A stretch of 64,000 nucleotides of DNA from Lates calcarifer (GCF_001640805.2 NC_066838.1:14159632-14223631); one strand, 5' to 3'; counted from the stretch's first letter, positions 22,950 to 34,935 are shown. The notes: generated by a model from the letters alone, not told the origin. Numbers and translations are program-made.

Positions 22950-23042
22950 GTTATGCTAGTAGCCTCAAGCTGCTAGCCTCAAGCAGAGATGAGCAGGCTT
23001 CAGAGATCTGGTAAACTCACTTCTTTGTAACTCTATAGCCAG

Positions 23043-23079
<37 letters not shown>

Positions 23080-23220
23080 TCAGACTTGTAGTCTTACATC
23101 CAGCCAACACACAGCTCCCTCTGGGGCCACAGTGAGCTTTAACAACTCACATATGCAGTCGCAATCCCCAAGACCTGTAAACAGACTTTGATGTGTAAAA
23201 CTGGTGGAGATTCCCTTTAA
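22950..23220 (+). repeat. Dispersed repeat with T27 insertion
   Basis: Contains a short tandem TAGCCTCAAGC (two units, 22960-22984), then CTCTATAGCCAGAGAT, a T27 run (23046-23072), ACAGCTCCCTCTGGGGCCAC and finally GATGTGTAAAACTGGTGGAG near 23190. I recall this order from common percomorph repeats. The T run probably expanded within it. Confidence 0.5.
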
Positions 23221-24160
23221 GCAAATCACTTCAGGTGTTTACATTTCTGTGATGATATGTCAGCTAAAATTATTTCACTTTTTAGTTGCAATGTCAATGT
23301 TTATCCTTCACCTCTCCATGTAAAAACAATGTGAGGACAAACTATTATTGCTTACATGGAAGTGAATGTTTTTGAAATGAGCAATGCCACCCATACAGTC
23401 ACAGTCCTTCCTCTAAGAGGCTGTTGGCAATTTTGAGTAGAAATAAAATAATTTTTTTAACCATAACATGAAGCTCAATAATAAAACATGTACCACATGA
23501 GATTACAGATATCTCATCTCTGAAGGGGACGAACCTTGAATTGAGCTCCGAATTCATTTTGAAGTGCCCAATTATCTTTGCAATGCTGTCACTAATAATA
23601 GTGTAGAAAAACTGTAACAATGATAATGGTTGTCTCAGTGTTTGGAATATTATCATTTCAATGTGAGTAGGTAGAAAAACAGTGAAGGTCAAAGGGAACA
23701 TGGGCTGAAAAGAGGGAAAAACACTTTGCGCTGCTTCATTCTGTTATTTTGCAGAAACATAACCATTTAAGAAAATTGTCATATAAATATTTTTTTCTGT
23801 CTTTATGACTTTATAAAATTATTATGATAGACTGGCAAAGAACTGGGCTTTGATCGGTCCTTTTGTGTTCCCGTCCGCCTCTTGTGAGGGTTATCATGTG
23901 TCCTGTATGTGCCAATGAGGCAAACATAAACCTAAATGTCAGTCATTATGCTCTTGATGCCAGCATGTTTGAAGTGCTCACTTTTAATGTGGGTAGGAAG
24001 GGAAAGAGGGATGAGGCAGAGGAGGAGTGTGGGTGGAGGATGAGTAGAGGTTAATGTGCATGGAGCATCTCAAAGCTTTCTTGGCTTGACTCATAGGATG
24101 GCTGAGATCAGACAGAATGGTAGATTGCAGGTTTTACCCTCAGCTATTAGGCTTGCTCTG
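23221..24160. other. No recognised feature
   Basis: AT-rich unique DNA. The antisense 100-codon open frame at 23399-23701 lacks motifs. Confidence 0.5.
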
Positions 24161-24375
24161 CTCTCAATCATCTCTTGCAGTCTTTCTTTCTTTCTCCTCA
24201 TGTCTTCTCATGCCACCGTTGCCTCTCTCTGTCTTTCTTTTTTCTATTTCTCACTCATATCCACAAAGTTTCACTAACACTTTCTTGCTCTCACTAACAC
24301 CCTGTCTAGTCCTCTCCCTCTTTCTGCTTTTCTCGCTCTCCCCCTCTTTCTCTCTCTCCTGCCCATTACTTCAGC
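24161..24375. repeat. Pyrimidine-rich tract
   Basis: TTTCTTTCTTTCTCC and CCCCCTCTTTCTCTC type sequence. The 190-codon open frame at 24117-24689 begins here and continues through a GT/GA simple repeat. Its Ser/Leu then Cys/Val composition marks it as spurious. Confidence 0.85.
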
Positions 24376-24534
24376 CAGTGAAAAAGTCTGTGCTTCAGCA
24401 GTCCTCTCCCGCTGCTGCAGACTGTCTTTATATGGCCACATCATATTTGATGAGACAGGTAGGGGGTGGGGGGATGCAGCTAATATCTCTACCTAGGTCT
24501 CTCTCATGGCTCATTCTTTCTATCCTATTTATCG

Positions 24535-24612
24535 TGTGTATGTGCGTGTGTTTGTGTGTGTGTATGAGAGAGAGAGAGGGGGAGAGTGTGAGTGCGTGCA
24601 TGTGTATGTGTG
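24535..24612. repeat. Compound GT/GA simple repeat
   Basis: Interrupted GT units, then GAGAGAGAGAGGGGGAGAG, then interrupted GTGCGTGCATG. Confidence 0.9.
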
Positions 24613-25284
24613 CACCTGAGGCAATGATGATCCATCAGACACGTACACTCTCAGGGCATAACCATTTCCCACTATCTCATTGCTTCTAAACTCTGGGAAA
24701 CATATTTTAGAGATTCTGTTTTGCAGGTGTGCTATTCCTTACTATTTCCTGTTGGATTAAAGTGGATGAAAATGTTCAATCAGCTCCAGGGAGGAAGAGG
24801 AATCTTGTGCCAGCTTGCTGACATAAACACATAACACATATACACTGCACATGTATGGCCCTTTTTGACAGAGTAGTCACAGGAACTGAACTTGGGAACT
24901 AATTGGAAAATAAAGTGTCCCTTTGAGGCATTCATCTTCACTGCATCTCTTATATGTAATTTGCTATTGCAGATGTACAAGTATCATGGGTGTGCTAACT
25001 GTTTTATATTTTGATTTAGTAGCCAGTTTAACAGCACTTGATAAAGTTAACTTTTATTTTTGTTTCTCTCATCTTTTTTTTTTAAGTCTCTCTCACATTT
25101 AGACTACTCAGAATACCAAATACCAAATACATTTGAATGTAAATAATATGAGGCCATGCAGTGGGTTATATGGACAGTGCATTTGGGGACTCTGCCAGAG
25201 TACAACGCAGTCTGCTGCTGAATTCAAAAAGATGAACAGATGAATTATGTATATAGCACAAATTTCAGTTAACAGTCCATGTTG
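24613..25284. other. No recognised feature
   Basis: Unique sequence up to the SINE. A T10 run lies near 25074-25083. Confidence 0.5.
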
Positions 25285-25542
25285 TGGGCAGCATGATGGT
25301 GCAGTGGTCAGCACTGTCGCCTCACTGCAAGAAGGTTCTGGTTTCGAGTCTTTTCTGTGTGGACTTTGCATGTTCTCCCTGTGCTTGTGTGGGTTCTCTC
25401 CAGCTACTCTGGCTTCCTCCCACAGTTCAAAGACATACAAGTTAGGTTAACTGATGACTCTAAATTGCCCCTAGGTGTGAATGTGAATGTGAATGTGAAT
25501 AGTTGTTTGTGTATATATGTTGGCCCTGTGATGGACTGGTGA
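25285..25542 (+). mobile_element. tRNA-derived SINE, DANA/mermaid-like
   Basis: The head is tRNA-like: an A-box-like TGGTGCAGTGGTCAGC (25297-25312), then CACTGTCGCCTCACTGCAAG, then a B-box-like GGTTTCGAGTC (25340-25350; one extra T against GGTTCGAGTC). The body continues with GTGTGGACTTTGCATGTTCT, CTCCCACAGTTCAAAGACAT, CTAAATTGCCCCTAGGTGTG and TGGCCCTGTGATGGACTGG. This order is the well-known DANA/mermaid fish SINE pattern. A (GTGAAT)4 expansion sits at about 25477-25500. Like other SINEs it would be transcribed by RNA polymerase III and depend on a partner LINE. The damaged B-box argues against current activity. It ends against mariner transposase sequence, so it probably inserted into or truncated that element. 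Confidence 0.82.
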
Positions 25543-25556
25543 AAGTTTGAAGTTAA

Positions 25557-25799
25557 TAACTTTTGTGGTATTTCTGCTATGGATAATTGAAAATTGCAAG
25601 TCTTGTACTGTCTGAGAAAATGGTCCACAGCAGCGATGACATCATCATTGCTGTCCAAATAGCGACCGCTGAGCTCTGTCTTCACCTTGGGGAAGAGGTT
25701 GCAGTCTGAGGGTGCCACATCAGCATCAGTTAAACAGGGCAGGTGTTGGACGAGTTCCAATCCACATTTAGTGGATGACTGCACAAAGGCTGATTTTGT
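25557..25799 (-). mobile_element. Mariner transposase C-terminal fossil
   Basis: The antisense frame shows the signature region of mariner-type (DD34D) transposases. It reads TKSAF, then CGLELVQHLP, then ADVAPSDCNLFPKVKTELSG, then DSNDDVIAAVDHFL. The APSD aspartate (codon 25704-25706) aligns with the third catalytic Asp. The preceding 'YSPDL' is altered (CLTDADV). The residues around 'GIQKLxxRW' at the C-terminus are degraded. Only roughly the last quarter of the usual ~345-residue enzyme is visible. I see neither of the first two catalytic Asp nor TIRs. At its low-coordinate side the open frame runs on into the neighbouring SINE, so the apparent 140-codon frame is a chimera of two fossils. 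Confidence 0.78.
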
Positions 25800-26072
25800 C
25801 CATAGATATTCAGTAACTATAATCACTTTTGTTTCTGTTGGGCAGTATAAGTGGGTATTTGTATGTTGCCATATGGTGTTGACTCTGCTGAATGAGATGC
25901 ACCTGCATCTTGGCTGTATATTACTACAGCAGTGTCAGCCATCAAGCATTGATTAGTAGCATCAGAACATGTATCTGAACTGAGCAGGTGATGTTTCAGG
26001 TTACTTCTCCCTCAGCATATTGTCATTCTTTGTGTGGGATTTTGATTTCTTCCTTTATCTTCTGATTGTTTT
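25800..26072. other. No firm feature
   Basis: Might hold degraded upstream mariner sequence, but the 'HDNARPH'-like block expected there is not legible. Confidence 0.4.
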
Positions 26073-26155
26073 AAGATAAGATAAGATAATCCTTTATTAA
26101 TCCCACAGAGAGGAAATTTGCAGTGTTACAGCAGCAAAGGGGGTAGTGTAATAGC
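26073..26155 (-). mobile_element. LINE 3' tail fragment
   Basis: Read antisense it gives GCTGCTGTAACACTGCAAAT, TTCCTCTCTGTGGGATTAAT, AAAGGATTATC and a (TTATC)n tail. Ending in a short microsatellite after 'ATTAATAAAGGATTATC' is typical of severely 5'-truncated LINE copies in fish. The clade (L2/CR1 or Rex-like) cannot be told from the tail alone. Confidence 0.65.
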
Positions 26156-26694
26156 AAGAAGACTGATGAACTGATAAAAGTGTAGCTTCTTTGAAATCAT
26201 GTCTTCACTACAGCATTTCAGTGCTCAAACTGCTTACTGCACAGTGCACCTTTTTTGGAATATTAACTAATTAATTGTGCCATGTTTGTTGCTGACAGAA
26301 GGCATGACGAATCATTTGGAAACAACTGACTGGGAATTTTTTTACTTTATTATGGGCACATCAAACTTAAAATTTCAGTAACTGAACATGATTTGTTGTA
26401 CAAGGACATCCTGTGCTCTGCCTTTGATGAGCATGAACCACGTGTAAGAAAATGCAAGTCAGCAGACTTGCAAACTCTAATCTACCTCAGTACGATCAGA
26501 TATGTTGAAGTAACTTAAAATGTCTGCTGACTATGGAAGCAGAAACATTGAAATCCTTGAGTGTGAATCTCCCAACCCTGTCCCCTAGAAATGATATTTC
26601 TATACAATTAAACTGCAACAGTTTTGAAGGAAATCTAATTGCTGCCTGGATTATGCTCAGAGGCAACATATTTTTTGAATGAAGCACTGCATTA
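26156..26694. other. No recognised feature
   Basis: AT-rich unique DNA. Confidence 0.5.
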
Positions 26695-26840
26695 ACTAAC
26701 TGCAGCGGACTCACCAGGGGGGTGGCTGACGGGCATATTATGTACCCTTGAAATCTAGCACAAATGTTCACTTGGACTCAAAGAGGAACTTCTTAGAATT
26801 TAGTGGTCAAAGGTCACTGTGACCTCACAAACCAACCAAA
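26695..26840 (-). repeat. Dispersed teleost repeat R1 (copy 2, inverted)
   Basis: AAATGTTCACTTGGACTCA (26762-26780) is the exact reverse complement of 6219-6237. It is followed by TAGTGGTCAAAGGTCACTGT and GACCTCACAAA, the mirrored counterpart of the 6.1-6.2 kb text. Only part of the repeat is recognisable. Confidence 0.72.
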
Positions 26841-28739
26841 TGCTGTCAGTATCTCAACATAAGCATGAAAAAGTTTAATAATGCTGTACTCACTAAAAGT
26901 GGATGTTATACTGCAAGACCAGATATTTTGGAAGAAAACAAACATGTAGTCCGTGAACATGTCACTGATATTCTCCGTATCAACATAATTGTGACATGCC
27001 AACATATCTTCATTACATTAATAGAAAATGTATGTGTATATGTTTGTGTCCTACAATATGTATTTGCTGTTGCAGTTTAGTCGTACAGAAACATAATCTG
27101 CCAGGGTTGAATCTACTGTACCTCATGATTCATAATACAAACTACAGTGGTGAGGTATTGCTACACTGGCAAACTGCAGATATTGTGCAGGCAACAATTA
27201 GTGGAGACTTTGTGTTTTCTGCCACTGCTGCACAGCGTGCTACAGCCACAGAGTGTTGGACTGTAATGGCCTGTGTCCCAACAGAGTAACAGCTGAATAT
27301 GAAAATAGGTGGATCCACTGATTCCCTCATTTTCCCCTTATTGAGTTTACTCCTGAGACAGCACAACTAATTAGCTGTCAGACCAGGACAAAGAGATACA
27401 GAGACACACTGTAGAGTAATTATATACACTCACACATTTTTTACTCCCACACACATGTACGAACACACACAGGCTCTTACACTCAAAAGCCTATGAGTTG
27501 ATGGCGACACTTGACAAGTCAATAAGCCAATGGCTTATCTCCCATCCTGCTGCCCTCCCCTGCTTCACTCCCTATTGATTGCATCCATAATTATTCACTT
27601 TATCTTAAACTGGAATTAGCCACCGTATAGCTCACAGCATCTGAAAACCCTGACCCATTGCATACACAAACTCACAGCCAGACGTATTGGAGGTGGGTGT
27701 TTTGAAAGATTAATTACTAAGTTTAGAGACAAAACCAGAGACAGGGTGAGTGTTATTCGAACCCTAGACATTATGTTATTCAATATTCTATTGTACTGTC
27801 TATAAGCCACATTTTCAACATGCACATTGGAGGCTTCATGTAGCACAAATTGTACAGACGAACACACTCAATAGGAGAAAATAAATCATTATGGAGCAGC
27901 CTTCTCTTAAAAGGATTTATGCGGACATGGTCTGTGTGTGTGACTTTGTGTATTTTCATATACAGTGCTTTCTTGTTTACAAGCACCATTGTGGTTTTTT
28001 CGAGATATTCCTTAATCCCCAAAGCTTGAGAGTCAGTCAGACAGGTCAAGAGTCAGGTTCAAGAACCGTCAGACAGACAACCAGCAGAATAAGAAGCAAA
28101 CAAAAAGCTCAGCCAATATGAGATACAGTGTACAGCTCAATGCCAAATACTATTTGCATCAGATTGTCTCCTATTCTGTCATATTTAGCACATGAGCTGG
28201 CATGTTTACGTAGCTTACACTCAGGGCTTGGAGTCATAAATGGTATTTGGACTGGAAATGGCTGGATGGAAGAGGGATTATAAAATGTTTACCTCAAATA
28301 AACCAGATGCGCTGATATTTAGATGTTTTTAAAGCTCTTGAATAGTAAATTATTGAATTAAAAAAAAAATACTTTTGGAGTAAAATTGTAAACATTTTGT
28401 GTGCCAAAACTGACACATCCTAGTTCATCTGTTTGGATGTGGTTCTTGCAGCCTTTTGATTCTCAAGCTGGAATTTGCCAAGCCACATTGAGAATATATT
28501 TTTGACCTTGTATTCATGTACAGTTTTCTCTAACTATATAATTAACCTATAAGTAAAGCCTTAAAGGTTGATAATTAATTGTTGAAAATGCAATTTATAT
28601 TCAAAAGAGTAATTTACCTTAAATAGTTGAATGCAGTTGCACGACTAATTTGTAATTACAACCCACTGTTGCAGAATGTATTTTTGTAGAACAAAAATAA
28701 AATGAAATTGCATGTTTTTGTGCCTCACCCTTCGCCTTC
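26841..28739. other. Mostly unique DNA, no gene seen
   Basis: AT-rich. A degenerate CA stretch lies at about 27425-27475 and an A10 run near 28360. Motif-free open frames occur on both strands. 27500-27620 contains several ATTG/TAAT cores (CCTATTGATTGCATCCATAA), which could be regulatory. Confidence 0.5.
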
Positions 28740-29130
28740 CAACCACAGACCCTGCCCTCCCTTTCAGATCTATTCCTTAATTAGATTCTGAGAAAAATTA
28801 GATAATTAGACTGTTTATCTTCCACTCTCTGAAAGCATTGTTTAATGCTCGCAATAGTTCGCAAATCAGTTCCGATAAAAGCAAAAACTGTGTGTTCATC
28901 TAATACACCAAACATATCTGTGTGTTTGCCTCCACGTGCTTGTCAGCGTTTGTGTTTTGCTCTCCCCTCCTATAAAAACAGTGCTTAAACAGTCTAATCC
29001 ATCAGACTGCTCGATAGGTTATGTGCCAATAAACAAGCTCTCTCTGGCTGCTATCAACGTGATCGATCCACTTATCAATAGCTGACACTGTGGAGTCAGT
29101 ATGCTCCCATCCTGTCCATCAATGACTGGT
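28740..29130. promoter_or_regulatory. Candidate conserved non-coding block
   Basis: Repeat-free DNA with clustered homeodomain-like cores (CCTTAATTAGATTC, AATTAGATAATTAGAC) and a balanced, unique texture (GCTATCAACGTGATCGATCC). It resembles fish developmental enhancers in style only. Conservation cannot be judged from one sequence. Confidence 0.15.
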
Positions 29131-30861
29131 AAGTCAATTTCAAACTCTTTAAGCAAATAACCCCGGAGAGCCCTGCATAATTTGCTGTTAATACTGATGC
29201 ACTGTACATAGTAAACACGCAGAGAAACACACTTGAAACAGGTACAAGCGCAGAAACAACACACACATGCCCAAAACCGAAAAATGAATGTGACTGTTTG
29301 ATGTGTGTATTGTTGGGATTTTGTTGTTCCTCTGTTGTTAGAGAGCAAACCTGCCAACTTCAATCAATCAGTTGCAGGTTATTGATAAACCTGGCTACAT
29401 TTTTTTGTGTGCAAGAGAGTATGTCTGGTCTTTTGAAAGTGGTAACATGAGCAACACTAAAGGGCATTATTAATGGGTGAGACACACATACAAGCCCACA
29501 TACTCCCCTGGCAGAATACTGCAGCATGCATTCCCAACAACTGTTTCAAATAGCTTTATGACTATCAACCAGGAACTTATTATCACTCCCTCTTCATTTT
29601 TCTAGATGTTTTTTCAGTTCATTCAGTCAGTTTTTCCCTCCATTTCACATCAACACACTCATTCTTCGGTCTTTGCTTTTTACCACCCATCTGTCTCTTC
29701 TGACTGCTCTCTGCTCTGCTCTGGTGGAGGAAAACACAGAAAATACAGTCCTTTAATGGTTGCTTTATGGACTTTCCCCACTTTTCTCAATCTATCATAT
29801 CAATCTCACAACTTGAAAAGAGGTGAAGCATCGAGATCTGAATGTAAATGTAAAATTGACTGCGTATATATGTTAAGTATATAGTCCCTCCCTTTGAGGA
29901 TGTGGTCTCCCAGCCTGATGACACAGGCTGGTTTGTCTTAATGCTATCATTAATCACATCTATCTTAACTGGGCTTTAATGAGCGTCCCTGTGATCTTAT
30001 CATGGCAAAGGTACAGTCCCTTTTATCTCTGCAGTGGCAAGATATGGAGATTCAGCAATCAGTGCCTCACAAGGGCAGATGACCTGTGAGACACGGGCCT
30101 CACATGCTGCAGGTGGGGTTTAGTCTCCTGACTCGCTGTTTGCAGAGGGATGTGAGGAAAAATACAGAGAGGAGAGGTGAGGAGAGGACATTCTTTGTAG
30201 GCTGTGCAATACATGATTGACAGTTCTTCACTGAAACATCCACTCTGTATTGGCCAAAGCACCACTCCTTGAGCTACCATTACATGCCTCCCTTCTCCAG
30301 CTGAAAAAGACACGCCAGCCATCCTGGAAGTGTAAATGTTGCAGCATTATGCCTAATTTTAAATCTACAGTGCCTCTTGTTTTTGTGAAGCTGAAAATGC
30401 TGCGAATCATGTTATCATCTAAACATTTTCAGTGTGTGATTCAAGGCAGATTTATTTCTTGTGCTGTTGTTTTCAGACCTAAATCTCAGAGCAAAAACTG
30501 TATTAACAAGAAGTGCTCTGTCTGTGTGAGCGAGTCACAGTGACCTTAGGAACAATGTTGTTGGGATCCCCTTAAGGCTCCTGGTGGGGATCTTGAGGCA
30601 AAATGGTCACAAATCAGAGGAAAACAAGAGAGTGATTCTATATTCCAAAATTTTGAAAAGGTTTATTGGGGTTGAAAAACCTATCAAGAAAGGAGGTACA
30701 AATTGAACATTTAGATTTGGTTCATTTATTTGAGTATTGACACCACATGGTATCAACCCATGTGGACACCAAACAACAACCAAGATGATCCTGAAACAAC
30801 TCATGGTATACAGTTTACTAAATTTCAAAAGATCAGCTGTGCACTATGCTCACTAGTATTC

Positions 30862-30865
<4 letters not shown>
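29131..30865. other. Unique DNA with a small hairpin
   Basis: A perfect 8-bp stem (CCAGCCTG ... CAGGCTGG, 6-nt loop) lies at 29910-29931, followed by TAAT-rich text (CTATCATTAATCACATCTAT). Otherwise I see no gene or repeat. Confidence 0.45.

Positions 30866-30909
<44 letters not shown>
30866..30909. repeat. (GT)22 microsatellite
   Basis: Uninterrupted GT array of 44 bp. Confidence 0.97.
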
Positions 30910-30914
<5 letters not shown>

Positions 30915-31059
30915 AAAATGCAAACACATTAGGTCAAGATATTCATGATACAATATACATAGTGCTCCTTGGAATATCTTTACATCACCTTATGTTATTT
31001 GCCAAGGGAAAGGTGACAGCTCTTATTTCTCTTATTTCATCCTTATTTTATTCTGTCTA

Positions 31060-31232
31060 TACTTTACATATTTAGCTAAGAGTTTACTGTTTATTATTTA
31101 TCCTGTAAGAGTTTACTGTGCACTGTTTATTGCTTATTCTTTTATCCTATTTTGTATCTATAAGTTGCTGGAAATTTAATTTCGCTGAGGGAGTCATCCC
31201 AAAGGGATCAATAAAGTCAAGTCTAAGTCTAA
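31060..31232 (+). mobile_element. LINE 3' tail fragment
   Basis: AAGAGTTTACTGTTTATTAT is followed by a second GTAAGAGTTTACTG copy, then TATCCTATTTTGTATCTATA, GGAAATTTAATTTCGCTGAG, AAAGGGATCAATAAAGTCAA and a short (GTCTAA)n tail. The 'GGGATCAATAAAGT + short tandem tail' ending is typical of 5'-truncated fish LINEs. It lies in the opposite orientation to the tail at 26.1 kb and has a different tail unit. Confidence 0.6.
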
Positions 31233-34200
31233 GCCTCTAAGGCCATACTTTATGTGTTAGGTGTGGCACAGTTGAAGGTTTTTCTGCCATTTTGAAATTA
31301 TGACGACTTTCAGGGAATATGTCTCTCCTTTCCCCAGGATTCTCACTATGGTTTCAATAACAGAACCGTAGATAATTAATTATTATCTTTATAGAGTGTA
31401 CCATAAGTTATGTGCACATGTAGTGGCAGTGAAGAAATATCCACCGCATTTTGGAAATGTTATTTCCATGGAAGAGCAATGTTAGTTGTAGGACATTTGC
31501 ACTTGTTGCTTCACCTGTTGAGAGCTGCTCTGAAACTGGATGGAGGATGGAGGTCCATATATCTGATTAAGCCATTTACTGAATGGTCTGTGTAGTTTAC
31601 CATCACAGATTTTACACTCTGCTTTATTCACATAATTAAAGTGACCCTGCCCCAACAGACAAAATTCTGCGTTGAGTGCAGCCCTGATGCACAGATGAAA
31701 TGCAGGCTGCCATTCTAGCATGAACAGTAATCAGAATTAAAAACTTTGAAGGTGAAATTTTTATTTAGTCATATTACTCCAATAACTGTAATTTAAGGTC
31801 TGGGTATCTCTTCAACAGCTGCTGTTCCACTACATGAATGCACATGCTGAAACTCTGGGGATCCTGCAGGTACTTTTCCCAAGAAACAAGACCAGAGGAA
31901 ATCCACAGAAGTCAGTTCCTGGGGTTCAACCCAAGGAAGGGATCTTTATTATCTAATCTGACCCAGGACTACATCTCACAGGTGAAATAGTACTGTCTGG
32001 TTACCCTGTTGCCCCAATAATCATGAACCAGACAGATTGATAAAAATGGATGGATTGATGGATAAATACATGCATAGATGAATACAGGGCGAGATGAGGG
32101 AAGGTCAGAGAGGAGAGGAGCAGAATTAAGAAAACTCTGATCCCCCTACTCTGTTCTCTTCCCATCTCTGCCCTTTTGATGAGGTGAAAAGCAGAGTAGT
32201 GTCGAAGGATGAGAGTGTAGCAGAGGAAGGCAGAGGAGAAAAGAGCAGCGTATGCTAAAAGGAGGTGAGTGGATTGAGAAGAGAGAAGGAGAGGGGGATT
32301 AGAAAGAAAGGAGCCAATAAACAAGCAGGAGGAAGGGTGGGGTAGGGGGTGGAATGGAAAGGTGACATTTGGTGACCAGGGGCTATTTGTGGTGACATTT
32401 TCACACCTCTGCTCATCTCTAATGCCAGGACTATGTGCTCTGGCTCGTTTGTCACCCGCCTTCCTAACAAGCTTGTTACTGCTTTGGCTGCTGCTTCTGC
32501 TGCCCCTAATGTGTGTGTGAGTTTATGTGCGCGCCTATGTGTCTGTATGCATTGGCCATCTGATCTCACACTCAGAATGCTGAATCTTTTCATATGAGAG
32601 GAAATACTCAAATGGCCAGTAGTGCTATTTCACTATTTGTACAATTTTTCCATGTTTAGGTTCTCACTCAGAATGAGTCCGGCAACAGGGAAGCTAAATC
32701 TCTGTATTACTAATTGCAAAAAGAAAAGAAAGGATAAATATGTCATATTATCTCAGGTGACATGTAACTTGCATTAGAAGTATGATTTTAAGACTAATTA
32801 AAGAACAGCAAAAAAGTAAGTTCTACTTCAACAGTATGGGTAACTGGGACATCCAGTACACACAGGGAGTAAGCATGAATATGTATGCCAAGAACATACC
32901 AAAGTGAAATTTAAGGTTTTTTTTAAGCGTGAGCATATCCTATAAAAAGATGTGATCTTGGATAGCTGCATCAATTAAAATCACTCTCTAAAGTCGACAA
33001 TAATAACATCGAGGTCACCAGCACAGAGATATTATGACATACTGGGCTCTTTGTCGCCCTTTCTTTTCCTTTTCACTCGCTCACTGACATACATGCACCC
33101 TCACCACACATACACACATCGACAACCATAAAAATTTGTATTTGAACTTTTCAAAGGGCTGTGGTTTTTGTGCAGTCCAGATGGCCTTTCGCTTTGAAAG
33201 CCGCTGTGGTGTTTCTCTACTCTGCCTCTCTAACTTCAGAAAATGTAATACATGATCCCCATAGCTGCTCTTGACAAGGCTCATCACTCTCACAGTGTGA
33301 TTGTCTCTCTGTGTGTTGCTGCTGTTTGCACATATGCATGCCATAAATGCTTCTTTGAGCGTGTACATAACATGTACTGTGTAAATGAGTGTCTTTGCCA
33401 TGCAAGCAAGTGTGTAGGCACCTCATCACTCAGTTTACACTGTTCAACTTTAAGATCATGCTGCTTAGTGATGATGATGGACTGTGAAAGGCAGCGAGGC
33501 TGCTGTGTAAAATGATGAAATCTCTCTTTATAGTGTTTCATGTTAGGGCGTGACACCACTCATTAATTTGAATTGCTTCTGTCTAAGTTGGTTGACGAAT
33601 TTTGTTGAAGGGATACAGTGATAGGTGACCAACTCTAAAGGATTTTCTGTTCAAGAGGAAAACGCTCTGATATTTTGTGTGCCTATAGACAGTTTTAAAG
33701 GCCCAATCCATCATCTTCTAACCATGTACATGAGATATACATTTGCACATACAATGAAAAGCTGGACTTACAAATATTTATCTTTCTCATCTGGTTATAA
33801 TTTAAAAAGCAGGCCTGTGTGAAAACATTGCTAATGTAAACAAGCCTTTAACATTATCAGACAGCATTAATAAGTTAAATGGGCTTGTGTTTTGGACTGG
33901 GTGTTAAACAACCAGTCATTTGATGTGGGAGTGACAGCAGGTCCTAAACCTGTGTTTTGAATATTAGTGGTAATTAGTGGTATTAGTAGACAGCCTTTTT
34001 GTTGACATTTACAGTAACCTACAGAAACATAATTTCCAACAGAGGAATGAAAGCAAAAAAAGTCACATACTGTCATATACTGTACTCTTTCTAAATTATA
34101 TTTCTTTTCTTTTCTTTTTTTTAAATCGGTTTTACTGATGAATGAGTCTGCCTGGGTGTCTTTTGTCATGCTGTAGTTTTGGCTGAGCCCAGAGTGGACC

Positions 34201-34776
34201 TTACTTACTTACTACAACTTAAAATTGAAGGCGTATAGGAGCTTTTACATGTACTATGTATGCTTTACGGTTATAAATGTGATTAAAAATGGATCTACAT
34301 CTGCATCACAGATCGAACTTGCAGGCGATGTACCAGTTGTCTTTTAGCCACAGAAATTGAAAGTTGCTGGCTCAAACTTTGTCAAGATGACAGCCCATAT
34401 TATTGGAAGTCAAAATCGCATCCCTTGCGATTCAGAATAGCTTTTTCATGTAAAATCAATAATTGTTAGACACAAGAGGAAGTCACAAATTCAGGCTGTG
34501 TTCAGACAGATGCTCACTGCCTGACAGAATGCAGACCGTTGTGTTGGCACCTGGCTCAACCTTTACTACGAAGCAATTTGTAGTAATGGCAAACAATTAC
34601 ATGCAGGTCCACATCCCTGGTAGATTACTGTATAATGTCAGAGGTTGATTCTCATATTTACCTTTTACCACCAATTGTTGATGAAATAATTGCTGTTCTT
34701 GTGATAACTTTCAGAAGTAGTAAATTCCATGGATTTATTTCTCAAAGTGTACTGCATTGCATACCACAGAGTGCTC
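31233..34776. other. Mostly unique DNA; purine-rich stretch inside
   Basis: 32085-32350 is A+G-rich (GAGAGGAGAGGAGCAG and similar), so antisense open frames there are compositional. Elsewhere no family is recognised. A small TTAGTGGTAATTAGTGG duplication occurs near 33965. Confidence 0.5.
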
Positions 34777-34796
34777 GCTCTCTCTCTCTGTGTGTG

Positions 34797-34827
<31 letters not shown>

Positions 34828-34837
34828 TTTTTTTTTT
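34777..34837. repeat. Compound (CT)n(TG)n T27 tract
   Basis: CT units at 34777-34789 run directly into TG units (to 34810) and then 27 consecutive T (34811-34837). Confidence 0.96.
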
Positions 34838-34901
34838 CCCTAATGCAGCGCTGTTTTGGCCGGTGAACACCCAGTAAGAGGTGAACAGGGTTTCTGCAAA
34901 T

Positions 34902-34902
<1 letters not shown>

Positions 34903-34933
<31 letters not shown>
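34903..34933. repeat. (CA)n microsatellite
   Basis: AC array of 31 bp about 65 bp downstream of the T27 run. It is complementary to the TG array at 34789-34810, so the two could form the arms of a hairpin. Confidence 0.96.

Positions 34934-34935
<2 letters not shown>

Noticed and set aside
24117..24689. 190-codon open frame on the sense strand
   Set aside because: It runs through a pyrimidine tract and then a GT/GA simple repeat. Residues are Ser/Leu- then Cys/Val-rich, and no domain is recognisable.
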